This document shows positions 6,446 to 13,650 of a stretch of 36,422 nucleotides of DNA, in pieces. The notes under the pieces are model-generated. The model saw nothing but the letters and a program-made list of their open reading frames with translations, did not search any database and was not told the DNA's origin. The translations under genes and the position numbers were made by a program. The stretch spans positions 1 through 36,422 of IMG/VR virus record IMGVR_UViG_3300034106_005874; one strand, written 5' to 3'. This DNA is from a virus. How positions within the stretch are numbered: position 1 is the stretch's first letter; each line of letters starts with the position of its first letter.

Positions 6446-6456
6446 GGGCCGTGGGG

Positions 6457-6651
6457 TTAGGCGGTAAAGCCGCTGTGAATTCTTTGACTCCAGGTAGCTG
6501 ACAAGCGAAAAGCTGCTTTCCTTGTTTCCAGTTCTCCGGAAATGTTGATGCTTGGATCAAGAGAGCGGAAGCGAGCATCGGCGCACATTCCAATGTTGCG
6601 CCAAAGGTTCATGGCGGCAACTTCACGAGTGGGGCAAGTGTGAACGTTCAT
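6457..6651 (-). CDS. Small protein of unknown function, first gene of the array
   Basis: A 64-residue protein (MNVHTCPTREVAAMNLWRNI…SQRIHSGFTA). No motif recognised. It is the first gene behind the promoter at 6697-6725 and has the same 20-nt leader as the gene starting at 3749. Confidence 0.6.
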   Translation of the reverse strand: MNVHTCPTREVAAMNLWRNIGMCADARFRSLDPSINISGELETRKAAFRLSATWSQRIHSGFTA

Positions 6652-6668
6652 GGCTTGGTCGTGGGTGG
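6649..6668 (-). repeat. Shared leader/start-codon repeat, copy 2
   Basis: Identical to 3747-3766; ends in the start codon at 6651. The coding sequences that follow are unrelated. Confidence 0.8.
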
Positions 6669-6696
6669 CCGGGGTCGTCTCCGCCCCGTTGAATCA

Positions 6697-6725
6697 ACCC
6701 TAACACGTGGTTACCGGATGCGCAA
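6697..6725 (-). promoter_or_regulatory. Promoter of the small-gene array
   Basis: Minus strand -35 TTGCGC (6725-6720), 17-nt spacer, -10 TAGGGT (6702-6697). The palindrome ATTGCGCAAT lies just upstream at 6746-6755. The rest of the 6669-6865 gap shows only this and a weak hairpin. Confidence 0.55.
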
Positions 6726-6847
6726 CCATCATCCCTGCTGTTCACATTGCGCAATGGGACGCCCGGCCTTCGATACCGTTTCAAGCTGGCCCCAACGAAA
6801 ACCAGCCACGGCGCCCCCCTTGCGGATGATGGGCCGACCGGACGCTA

Positions 6848-6863
6848 GGGGCAGGGTAGCCCC
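6848..6863 (-). terminator. Weak hairpin after the 6866-7381 gene
   Basis: Minus strand GGGGC, 6-nt loop, GCCCC directly after the stop codon at 6866. No T tract follows, so terminator activity is doubtful. Confidence 0.3.
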
Positions 6864-6865
6864 CC

Positions 6866-7381
6866 TCAGCTCCTGACCAGGGTCATCCCCCCGCCAGTAG
6901 GGGAGGCAGGCTCCAGGCCCAGGGTCTGCAGGATCCTCCCCCGGAGCTGGGCGATTCGCGCAGCCAGTACCCCGCCAGCGGTGGAGTCAGCACGACCGCC
7001 GGACTCGAACTTCACCTGCAGGAGGCTGGTGTCCCACTCCAGAACATCGGCCTTGCGCTTGATGTCGTCCCGGGTGAGCGTGGTGCCAGGCGCTGGCCCC
7101 TGGTAGCTCTGCACATTGCCCAGGTGAGCCGTGCCATCGCTCACCTGATCCGCCCAGGTCAGCTCCAGCTCCTCCGCTTCATCGAGCCAGGCTTGCACCT
7201 TCCTCACCGTGGCGGGGCTGGTGTCGGCAGCCCGGTTCATCGCCACGCTGATCTGGATCAGGTTGTGGTTTGCGATCGGCCAGCCGAGGTAGCTCCGGAT
7301 CAGTTCGCGGTCCTCAACGTCGCTGTCGTCGTTGGGTCGCCATAGGGCGTTGAGATCCGGGACAGGGGATAGGAGGGGCAT
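6866..7381 (-). CDS. Phage protein of unknown function, structural neighbourhood
   Basis: A 171-residue protein (MPLLSPVPDLNALWRPND…GGGMTLVRS). Acidic N-terminal half with DVEDRELIRSYLGW, a helix VRKVQAWLDEAEELELTWAD, and a C-terminal helix AARIAQLRGRILQTLGL. By length and position it could be a head-tail adaptor, but no motif proves this. It follows the J-domain protein and precedes the accessory array. Confidence 0.6.
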   Translation of the reverse strand: MPLLSPVPDLNALWRPNDDSDVEDRELIRSYLGWPIANHNLIQISVAMNRAADTSPATVRKVQAWLDEAEELELTWADQVSDGTAHLGNVQSYQGPAPGTTLTRDDIKRKADVLEWDTSLLQVKFESGGRADSTAGGVLAARIAQLRGRILQTLGLEPASPTGGGMTLVRS

Positions 7382-7414
7382 CGGTGGGGTGGGGCTGCTG
7401 AAGGTTGCCGTGGA

Positions 7415-8515
7415 CTAGGAACGCTTGCGGGGCTTGCGGCGGGGCTTGGGCGCCGCCCCCTTCGCCCCCTTCGCCGCCGGCAACAGCAACGGCCCACGGG
7501 GCTTAGCCGGAGCCTCCGCTTTCGCCTTACCCCTGCCGCCCTTGGCACCCTTGGCGGGTTTCGGCTTCGGGAGCTGAGCAAGCAAGCTGTCGCGCATCTG
7601 GGTCAGCCGGGCTAGATCCTTGGCGCGGCCGCCTGCATCTGGGTGGGCCCGCTTGGCGAGCTTGCGATAGGCCTGATTGATCTCGTCGCGGCTGGCACCG
7701 GGCTTCAGGTCAAATACATATCGTGCGCGAGAATTAGTGTGAATATCAATCCCGCGAAAAATACCAGGACCATTCCGCCGGTTGCGCTCCGATAGAGGCA
7801 CGCCCACCGTGTCCTTGTAGATCCTCTCCCAGTCACTGCGGGTTCGAGGTTGACGCCCTGATTCGGTTCCACCCTTGCCCTTGGTGGTAACCCCAGAACC
7901 CAATGCGTACAGGAGCTCAAACTCTTTCTTGCTCCTGATACCCCGCTCCCGCGCGTGCTTGCGCACCGCAGAACGCAACTCAGCCATGCTCATCGTCTCC
8001 ACCGCCTTGCCGTCCTGGAATCGCTTCCCGGCCACGGTGCCGCGGCGCTGAACCGCCGCTTTGATCCGCCGGGCTTTCTCCGCCCTGGTGGGCTTCGCGG
8101 GAGGCTTCGCTGGAGCTGGCGCAGGCTTGCCGGTCTTGCCCCGCTTGAATGCCACATCGAGGCGCTTGAGCTTCACCCTGCCGGTCTTCGTTGCTTCGCG
8201 CAGCTTGTTCCGCGCCTTGGTCACCGCACCCTTGCGGGCCCCCTTGGATCGCGTGCTTGCTGTGGTGTCCACCTCGGCTGCGGCGAGCTTGGCCCTGGCC
8301 GCCGATACCGCCCGCCGCTGCGGCACGAGACCACGGCGCTTAGGTGGCGGTGATCCCTTGCGCCTGGTGGGCGCCGAGGGCTTGGAGGTCGCCGAGGGCT
8401 TGGCTGGCCCCGAGGCCTTCGCGGTCCTCGCGGTCTTGGCCTTGCCGCCGCCAGAGCGAATCGTCCCACCAGAGGCGAAGCGTCCGCTGTTGTCTCGCTT
8501 GTAAGTGCGGGCCAT
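7415..8515 (-). CDS. MARTYKRD-family basic protein with DnaJ J-domain
   Basis: A 366-residue protein from the ATG at 8515. Residues 1-17 are MARTYKRDNSGRFASGG. Residues about 65-125 carry the module shared with the 1474-2211 protein (QRRAVSAARAKLAAAE, KGAVTKARNKL, VKLKRLDVAFKRGK). Residues about 264-315 form a J-domain: RYVFDLKPGASRDEINQAY, then KLAKRAHPDAGG with the invariant HPD at 291-293, then a helix-III-like segment KDLARLTQMRDSLLAQL. J-domains stimulate the ATPase of DnaK/Hsp70. The C-terminus is K/A/G/P-rich. It may recruit a host chaperone during assembly or after entry (inference). The DNA around 7705-7760 is locally AT-rich. Confidence 0.8.
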   Translation of the reverse strand: MARTYKRDNSGRFASGGTIRSGGGKAKTARTAKASGPAKPSATSKPSAPTRRKGSPPPKRRGLVPQRRAVSAARAKLAAAEVDTTASTRSKGARKGAVTKARNKLREATKTGRVKLKRLDVAFKRGKTGKPAPAPAKPPAKPTRAEKARRIKAAVQRRGTVAGKRFQDGKAVETMSMAELRSAVRKHARERGIRSKKEFELLYALGSGVTTKGKGGTESGRQPRTRSDWERIYKDTVGVPLSERNRRNGPGIFRGIDIHTNSRARYVFDLKPGASRDEINQAYRKLAKRAHPDAGGRAKDLARLTQMRDSLLAQLPKPKPAKGAKGGRGKAKAEAPAKPRGPLLLPAAKGAKGAAPKPRRKPRKRS

Positions 8516-8535
8516 TCACCACGCGCCTGGTATCG

Positions 8536-8553
8536 CAGTTTTCCGGAAAACTG
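8536..8553. promoter_or_regulatory. 18-bp perfect palindrome between divergent family members
   Basis: CAGTTTTCCGGAAAACTG is a perfect palindrome midway between the divergent ATGs at 8515 (minus) and 8579 (plus). Each arm holds the CCGGAAA core found once before other late gene starts, so this is the same element doubled to serve two genes. Confidence 0.6.
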
Positions 8554-8578
8554 AGGCATTTGACGCAACCCCCTCCCT

Positions 8579-9037
8579 ATGGCCACCCGCACCTACAAGC
8601 GCGATGCGAACGGTCGCTTTGCCGGTGGCGGTGGTGGCAGTAGCGGCAAGGGTCGCGGCGGAGCGAAGCCAGCCAAAGCGGCCAAGGCGAGCAAGCCGGC
8701 CAAGGCGAGCAAGGGCCGCCCCAAAGGTGCCAGCGGCGGCAAGACAGGCAGCAGCGTGAAGCAGAAGAAGGCAGCAGCTGAACAGGCCGCGCGGTCTGCG
8801 CAGTTCAAGGGCAAGGCGCCCGTCAGCAAGGCAAAGGCTGCTTACAAGGCGGCAAAGTCAAAGATGCGCGAGATCGCCATGCTCGCAGGTGGCAACCCCA
8901 GCGCCAAGGGCGTGAAGGGCCGGACGGATGCCTACGCTCAACGCAAGCGGGAGGAAGCAAAGGCTTATTCCGCTGCGAAGGCACGGGTGAAGCAGCTGGA
9001 GAAAACGCGAGGCGCGAAGGGCAGGAAGAAGCGCTGA
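8579..9037 (+). CDS. MARTYKRD-family small basic protein
   Basis: A 152-residue protein starting MATRTYKRDANGRFAGGGG, then low-complexity lysine/alanine/glycine (histone-tail-like KPAKAAKASKPAKASKG), then a helical part (VSKAKAAYKAAKSKMREIA, EAKAYSAAKARVKQLEK) and a basic end KGRKKR. Extremely basic, so DNA or RNA binding is likely. It is the only visible family member on the plus strand and is divergent from the J-domain member across the 8536-8553 palindrome. It converges with the small minus-strand gene that ends at 9038. Confidence 0.75.
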   Translation: MATRTYKRDANGRFAGGGGGSSGKGRGGAKPAKAAKASKPAKASKGRPKGASGGKTGSSVKQKKAAAEQAARSAQFKGKAPVSKAKAAYKAAKSKMREIAMLAGGNPSAKGVKGRTDAYAQRKREEAKAYSAAKARVKQLEKTRGAKGRKKR

Positions 9038-9247
9038 TCACCCCGCCAGGCGAGAAAGCCACAGCCTCCCGGGGCCGCTGATCGTGGTGCTCAGCAGGCT
9101 GGCGACCTTGTGGCTTTCGGACTGCGGCAGGTTCAGGGCCGCATCGCGCAGCACCTGCCTGGTGGCATCCTCATCCCGAGCGGAGACGCAGGCATGGGCC
9201 ATCAGGTAGGAGATCAGGCTTTCGGGCAAACGATTGTCGTTGCTCAT
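9038..9247 (-). CDS. Small protein of unknown function
   Basis: A 69-residue protein from the ATG at 9247 (MSNDNRLPESLISYLMAHA…LSRLAG). Predicted helical, no motif. It is divergent from the AbrB-like gene at 9290 across a 42-bp gap that carries a TGCGCAA element, so it may share its control. Confidence 0.55.
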   Translation of the reverse strand: MSNDNRLPESLISYLMAHACVSARDEDATRQVLRDAALNLPQSESHKVASLLSTTISGPGRLWLSRLAG

Positions 9248-9261
9248 GCGCAAGCTAGAAT
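9234..9261 (+). promoter_or_regulatory. Promoter of the AbrB-like gene
   Basis: -35 TTGTCG (9234-9239), 16-nt spacer containing TGCGCAA, -10 TAGAAT (9256-9261), 28 nt before the ATG at 9290. Confidence 0.5.
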
Positions 9262-9289
9262 AACGGCTTAGGCCAGTTTTCCAAGCCTG

Positions 9290-9784
9290 ATGACCGCAAC
9301 GCCAACCGCTCCAGCTCCAACCACGCCCCTTGTCGGCGCCGAACTGCTCGCCAAGATCAAGCAAATCGGCCAAGCGCCGAAGGATCACGTTGTCATCGCC
9401 TGCGGCTACGTCCGCAAGGACGGCAAGCCTGCGTACACCGCCTTCTACGAGGCACACATGGCCGCCCATGGCCTCGCGCTGCAACCACCCACCAAGCCCG
9501 CGAAAGCCGGCAAGCCCCTGAGCTTCCGCGCCAAGGTCACGAAGGCCGGCATGGTGCCGATCGGTGCGGCCTACTGCAGCCTGATCAGTGCTGGCGAGGG
9601 CGACACCATCACCATTGAGCACCTTGGCGACACGTTGGTGTTGCGCAAGGAAGTAAATGAAGTAGTGGAGACCACCGAGCCCGCCGCCTGCCCCGCTCCC
9701 GTGCCAGCCGCCCCGGCATCGGTGGATCCTGGTGAGGAGTCCGATGACGACGACGGGGAACCGGAGATCACCGCGCCGTTCTGA
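9290..9784 (+). CDS. AbrB-family (CalA-like) DNA-binding protein
   Basis: A 164-residue protein. Residues about 14-60 (LVGAELLAKIKQIGQAPK, VVIACGYVRKDGKPAYTAFY) and about 75-115 (LSFRAKVTKAGMVPIGAAY, GDTITIEHLGDTLVLRK) match, from memory, the layout of cyanobacterial AbrB/CalA regulators, which bind DNA and control redox, nitrogen and other genes. The C-terminus adds an acidic tail (GEESDDDDGEPE). A phage copy could act on host promoters or on phage promoters. It has its own promoter and a hairpin terminator behind it, so it is an independent unit inside the late arm. Confidence 0.75.
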   Translation: MTATPTAPAPTTPLVGAELLAKIKQIGQAPKDHVVIACGYVRKDGKPAYTAFYEAHMAAHGLALQPPTKPAKAGKPLSFRAKVTKAGMVPIGAAYCSLISAGEGDTITIEHLGDTLVLRKEVNEVVETTEPAACPAPVPAAPASVDPGEESDDDDGEPEITAPF

Positions 9785-9794
9785 TCAGCACATC

Positions 9795-9818
9795 GGCCGG
9801 GGGCTGCGGCCCCTGGCC
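9795..9818 (+). terminator. Hairpin after the AbrB-like gene
   Basis: GGCCGGGGGC, loop TGCG, GCCCCTGGCC: ten pairs with one G-T. It is followed only by TTGAAT, so the T tract is weak. It starts 11 nt after the stop codon region. Confidence 0.5.
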
Positions 9819-9825
9819 TTGAATC

Positions 9826-9847
9826 CACTTTGCCACGCATCGCCATG
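9826..9847 (+). repeat. Start-codon direct repeat A, copy 1
   Basis: A 22-bp sequence beginning CACTTTGCCACGCATC and ending in the ATG at 9845. It is identical to 10227-10248, which ends in the ATG at 10246. The two genes behind the copies are unrelated, so the repeat is not a coding duplication. Confidence 0.85.
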
Positions 9848-10225
9848 AAAAAGATTGATTTACGTGACTCCATTGGGCAAACCTTGACAGGATTTGCTTT
9901 TTCAGCCCGCGATCACATTTTTGTACTGGTCTTCAACCGTTGCCAGTGGCTTGCCTTGCGAGCCGTTGAGCCAGAAGCACGAGGTAGTGAGCTAGTGGAA
10001 GATATTGAACTGATACGCGAAGATCTTCCCGGCATGTTTCGCAATAAAGACCTGATCGATACTGGCCTTTTCTCAAGCGAAGAACTTCTGCAGATTCGGA
10101 GAAATGTCGCAGATAAACGGATTGCGATGACTGAGTATCGCGATCGAATGGAATATGAACGGCTTAAAGAGAAGTTTGACCGCAAGCGTCACCAAGCAAG
10201 TCCAGCTGACCAGTTCCACTCTTAA
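9845..10225 (+). CDS. Protein of unknown function between direct repeats
   Basis: A 126-residue protein. A TTG 15 nt upstream would add MPRIA, but those codons lie in the repeat shared with the next gene, so the ATG is chosen. N-terminal strands (LTGFAFSARDHIFVLVFNR) are followed by a long charged helix (YRDRMEYERLKEKFDRKRH). No family recognised. More AT-rich than the late genes. It appears to be a one-gene insert flanked by 22-bp repeats. Confidence 0.65.
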   Translation: MKKIDLRDSIGQTLTGFAFSARDHIFVLVFNRCQWLALRAVEPEARGSELVEDIELIREDLPGMFRNKDLIDTGLFSSEELLQIRRNVADKRIAMTEYRDRMEYERLKEKFDRKRHQASPADQFHS

Positions 10226-10226
10226 G

Positions 10227-10248
10227 CACTTTGCCACGCATCGCCATG
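10227..10248 (+). repeat. Start-codon direct repeat A, copy 2
   Basis: Identical to 9826-9847, 401 bp away; ends in the ATG at 10246 and begins right after the stop codon of the previous gene. Confidence 0.85.
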
Positions 10249-10785
10249 TCACCAAGCCCATTTCATGTCATCCACATCACGTCGGATAGCGCAACGATCC
10301 AACAAGATCCAGATTGGAAAGAAAACATCTTTAAGCTTTTAGATTCTGGTGTAGAGTGCCCGTTGATAATCAGAGACTCGCCTATTGATCAAAAATTTCT
10401 CAATCAACTACTTTCCCTTAAGGAAAGCCCCAAGTTCTGGAAAAAAGATTGGAAGGAGGGCTCTCCTGTCTACGCCTATCTTGAAGGCGGATGGAATCGC
10501 TTCACTGGGCGCGATACGTCTTACAAGCAAAACGCTGTCTACCTAGCAATAGACCCCATAGTTGATATTCTCCTTAAGCTTCACTACGGCAACGAGTTAT
10601 GGATGGCTGAAACCGAACTCAGAAAAGAAGCAAAACGAGCAAAGGAGGTAACCACTGAACTCGAAACAGCAAAAACCCGCATCGCAGAGCTCGAAGCCGA
10701 TCTAGCGGCAGCGCTGCGAAGCCTGAGGATGCTTGGGCAGGGCGGGGATCACTCAAACAACGGCACCGATTCCCCTAGCGACTGA
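10246..10785 (+). CDS. Protein of unknown function with C-terminal coiled coil
   Basis: A 179-residue protein (MSPSPFHVIHITSDSATIQ…NNGTDSPSD). The first 120 residues look globular. Residues about 125-165 (AETELRKEAKRAKEVTTEL, AKTRIAELEADLAAALRSL) form a clear heptad pattern, so it probably oligomerises. AT-rich relative to the late genes. Its 3' end overlaps the convergent MuF gene by 37 bp. Function unknown; an accessory (moron) gene by position. Confidence 0.65.
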   Translation: MSPSPFHVIHITSDSATIQQDPDWKENIFKLLDSGVECPLIIRDSPIDQKFLNQLLSLKESPKFWKKDWKEGSPVYAYLEGGWNRFTGRDTSYKQNAVYLAIDPIVDILLKLHYGNELWMAETELRKEAKRAKEVTTELETAKTRIAELEADLAAALRSLRMLGQGGDHSNNGTDSPSD

Positions 10786-11942
10786 GTCCGCCCCGGGAAC
10801 AGGCGCCGTTCTGATGCGGTAGGTGTGCGCAAGGCCCGCGCCAGCTCCATGTGGGCCTTCACCATGTCTGGCCCGCGTTCCTGCAGCTTCAGGATCTTCG
10901 CGTCCATCGCGTCAATCAGATCGGGATCCTTGAGCCGGTCGCGTTGGCGCTGCAGTCCGTCAAGCCGCGCTGTGTGCTGCCCTTCGGCGTAGGCTTCCAC
11001 ACCCCGCTCATGCTCCGCCTGCCAGCGTTCGGAGTCGAGCAGCACGCCGCGCAGGGTCTTATCGCGCTCCTGCACCGCTTCATCGGGAGCGGGCACCACC
11101 ACGCACCGGCAGCGAGGATGCCAGGGCACCGGAACCCGATCAATCGGGTAGATCCTGCCGTTCCGGCTGGCGCAAGTCGGGCACACCCGTTCGTCGTTGC
11201 TCGCCAGGACCCGGACGTAGCTGTAGCCCTGTTCGCGGGAGCGCATCAGGGTGCCCTGGGTGTAGGCGTTGGCCAGCTCCGACCGGGCGATGTTCGCGGC
11301 CCGTTGCTCCAGCCCCAGCCGCTGGGTGATGCCATTGGGATCCTTGGCGCCGCGCAGGGCCCGCCTGATCTGGGTCTCCAGCTGGCTGGGCCCCCAGCCC
11401 CGCGTTGCACCCTCACCCACGATGTTCACCAGGGCATCGCGGAACCGGGCCGTTTCGCCCTGGATCAGGGCTGAGGTCGTCAGTGCCGCGGCGCGGATCG
11501 CGAAGGGGTCGGCGCCGGTGAAGGGCACATCTTCTTCAGGGCGCCGCACCATGGCCACCAGCTGGGCGCCAAGGTTCCCGCCAAGGCGAGCTGCTTCCTT
11601 CAGGTCCTGCTCGTAGCGTGCGGTCCACTGCTGCAGCTCAGCCTCTCCGAAGAAGCCTTGAGCGTCCTGAAGGATCGCCCGAAACTTCGCGGTTGCCTCT
11701 GCTGCTGAGTAGGCCCCGGGCCGCCGGATGGCATTGCGGTTGGGGTCGTAACCCTGAGGGCCGAGCGCGTCGATGTATTGGCTGTAGTGGCGCCGGAGAT
11801 CAAGAAGAACCCGTTGCATCGACCGGCGGATCAATGCAACGGTGTTTTTTGCGGCGCGTTTCTCCAGCTCATCTAGGGCCTTGGCGAAGTCATCGACGAC
11901 GCCAACGATTCGCCTCGGCTCTGGCAGCTGGGAGTCAGCCAT
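10749..11942 (-). CDS. MuF/SPP1 gp7-type phage head morphogenesis protein
   Basis: A 397-residue protein. Residues about 219-285 are the MuF core: ARSELANAYTQGTLMRSRE, then DERVCPTCASRNGRIYPID, then PWHPRCRCVVVP. Cys254, Cys257, His275, Cys278 and Cys280 fit the conserved metal-binding set. In SPP1 and Mu this protein enters the procapsid and helps capsid assembly and DNA ejection. The C-terminal 110 residues are helical (EGQHTARLDGLQRQRDRL) with no toxin domain that I recognise. It lies downstream of the portal gene, the usual order. Confidence 0.85.
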   Translation of the reverse strand: MADSQLPEPRRIVGVVDDFAKALDELEKRAAKNTVALIRRSMQRVLLDLRRHYSQYIDALGPQGYDPNRNAIRRPGAYSAAEATAKFRAILQDAQGFFGEAELQQWTARYEQDLKEAARLGGNLGAQLVAMVRRPEEDVPFTGADPFAIRAAALTTSALIQGETARFRDALVNIVGEGATRGWGPSQLETQIRRALRGAKDPNGITQRLGLEQRAANIARSELANAYTQGTLMRSREQGYSYVRVLASNDERVCPTCASRNGRIYPIDRVPVPWHPRCRCVVVPAPDEAVQERDKTLRGVLLDSERWQAEHERGVEAYAEGQHTARLDGLQRQRDRLKDPDLIDAMDAKILKLQERGPDMVKAHMELARALRTPTASERRLFPGRTQSLGESVPLFE

Positions 11943-11947
11943 TCAGA

Positions 11948-12145
11948 TCAGGACTCGAAATCGGGCTCGGTCCCGTCCTCATCATCGCCTTCATCGTCTT
12001 CATCAACGGCGACACTGAGGTGCAGGTCGTGCTTGATTTTGTCGAGCACATAGACGACCTCAGGCAGGCTGGCGCCGGCTTCGTTGTCTTCAAACTCGGC
12101 AGTGACTTCCGCAAGGATCGCGGCTTCCAGGGTTTCGAGGCTCAT
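11948..12145 (-). CDS. Small acidic protein between portal and MuF genes
   Basis: A 65-residue protein (MSLETLEAAILAEVTAEF…DGTEPDFES) with a helical start and a strongly acidic tail (DEDDEGDDEDGTEPD). The ATG at 12145 lies about 20 nt after a CCGGAAAGCTAAG motif that contains the portal stop codon. Unknown; acidic small proteins here can be scaffold-like, but that is only a guess. Confidence 0.6.
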   Translation of the reverse strand: MSLETLEAAILAEVTAEFEDNEAGASLPEVVYVLDKIKHDLHLSVAVDEDDEGDDEDGTEPDFES

Positions 12146-12163
12146 GGATGGAGTGAGCGGGAC

Positions 12164-12178
12164 GGCTTAGCTTTCCGG
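12164..12178 (-). promoter_or_regulatory. CCGGAAAGCT late-gene motif
   Basis: Minus strand CCGGAAAGCTAAGCC overlaps the end of the portal gene and lies 18 nt before the ATG at 12145. Confidence 0.4.
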
Positions 12179-13630
12179 AGGGAGGCCTCCATCTGCATTC
12201 ACGTCCGGCAGGTCAGCCGGCAGCGGCTCCTCGTCCTGGATCCGCTGCAGCTCGTCCTCCGCCGTGGTGTTCAGGCGCAACCGGCCACGGCGCATCAGCT
12301 CCTCAATAGCCGACTGCTTGCTCAGCAGGGTGGCCCCGCCGGTCAGCTTCTGGATTTCGTCGGTGTCAGCTGCTGTCATCGGCGGCTCGAACAGCGTCGC
12401 GCTCATCTGAATGCCAGCATCAGGCGACAGGGTTTCGCCGGTGAACATGCACCAGAGCTTCATCAGGCTCTGCACCATCGACGCCTTCTGTTGGGCCACG
12501 CTTTCCACCGTGGCTTCGGTCTGGGCCCCCTCCAGGCCGGCCTGTGTGGCCGTCTTGGTGGCGCCAGGGTCGCCATAGAGGAAGCCGAGGGTTTGGCGGC
12601 TGATCAGCTTCTCCACCTCAGCGATCTGCGCCCGCTGCTCGACCAGACTGCTGGCCGATGGCTCGGCGAAGTTGAAGGATCCGCCAGGCTGGAGCTCCAC
12701 GACACTGTTGGGTCCCAGGACCAGCTGACGCGGCGGCTCGCCAGGGGCGGACGGTGTCAGGCCCATGGCCACAGGGACTGGCATCGCGCATTTGTGGGTT
12801 TTCTCCCGAAGGTCTGAGCGCTGCTGGAAGTGCTCGACAGAGTGCTCCACAACCTGGCGCAGCAGCATCGCGCCATTGCCGAACAGGTCGCCATCTGGCG
12901 AGTACCAGATGACTGGCGCTACAGCCAGCGGCTCACCGCGGGGGCCCAGATAGGAGCCCTGGTCATCGGGATCTGGGACGGCCTGCAGGTTGTCGCCAAC
13001 CCGCTTGATTTCGTAGACCTGCCAACCCTCGCGGTCGATCACGCGATACCTGGGCTCGGTCTTCACGCCGAAAGGGGGATCCCTGATTTCCTTGAGCTCC
13101 AGAATCGTCACCTGATCCAAGGTCTCAACCCCGTTCACGATCGTTGTAAACCAGTTCAACACCCTGGCCCGTTCGCGCAGGATGAAGTAGGGGCTGACGC
13201 CGTTGGCGATCTCTGCGGCTCTGTTGACCGACTGGTTCTGCGGCATGTCCACCTGAATCACCACAGCGCCATCGCGCAGCGCGTAGGTATCGGCCTTAAG
13301 CAGCGCTGCGGCAAGGCTGTTTCCGGCCCGATCAATGTTGTTCTGCGCGTCCAACAACGTCTGTGGTGCGTCCACAAGTTCGTACTTGGACAGCACGCCA
13401 GCGAATGCCGTAATCGAACCACGGAAGAAGTCAGCGAAGACCGAGCGATCCAGGCGGGCTTTATAGGCTTCAGGCGGCTCCTTTGGTTCCTGCGGCAGGT
13501 ATCTCTCCTTCACCCCGCGCATCATGTTGAACGCGTCGTAGGCGCGTTGCAAATCACCTGCAACCTCACGCAACACCGGATGCTGATAGCTCGGCAGCTT
13601 GGGATCATCTATTGGGTGCTGAAGCTCCAC
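12167..13630 (-). CDS. Phage portal protein (DUF4055-like)
   Basis: A 487-residue protein starting GTG at 13630. Features that fit DUF4055-type portals: RDLQRAYDAFNMMRG-like N-terminal helix (residues about 25-40), KERYLPQEPKEPPEAYKARL (about 41-60), FFRGSITAFAGVLSKYEL (about 68-86), then a strand-rich wing, and RQTLGFLYGDPGATKTATQ in the C-terminal helical part. The portal forms the dodecameric ring at the head vertex through which DNA enters. It sits between the terminase cluster and the MuF gene, as expected. Confidence 0.8.
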   Translation of the reverse strand: MELQHPIDDPKLPSYQHPVLREVAGDLQRAYDAFNMMRGVKERYLPQEPKEPPEAYKARLDRSVFADFFRGSITAFAGVLSKYELVDAPQTLLDAQNNIDRAGNSLAAALLKADTYALRDGAVVIQVDMPQNQSVNRAAEIANGVSPYFILRERARVLNWFTTIVNGVETLDQVTILELKEIRDPPFGVKTEPRYRVIDREGWQVYEIKRVGDNLQAVPDPDDQGSYLGPRGEPLAVAPVIWYSPDGDLFGNGAMLLRQVVEHSVEHFQQRSDLREKTHKCAMPVPVAMGLTPSAPGEPPRQLVLGPNSVVELQPGGSFNFAEPSASSLVEQRAQIAEVEKLISRQTLGFLYGDPGATKTATQAGLEGAQTEATVESVAQQKASMVQSLMKLWCMFTGETLSPDAGIQMSATLFEPPMTAADTDEIQKLTGGATLLSKQSAIEELMRRGRLRLNTTAEDELQRIQDEEPLPADLPDVNADGGLPPES

Positions 13631-13650
13631 CAGGCCGCAATGGCTGCTGA

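Noticed and set aside
3522-6456. Integron attC sites as the explanation of the hairpin spacers
   Set aside because: No GTTRRRY core sites and no integrase; the hairpin stem is only 6 bp.
9830-10248. Two paralogous genes both starting MPRIAM from TTG
   Set aside because: The shared residues come from a 22-bp repeat identical at the DNA level; the proteins do not resemble each other afterwards.
10749-11100. Polymorphic toxin domain at the end of the MuF protein
   Set aside because: The C-terminal part is a plain charged helical region without recognisable catalytic residues and no immunity-like gene follows.
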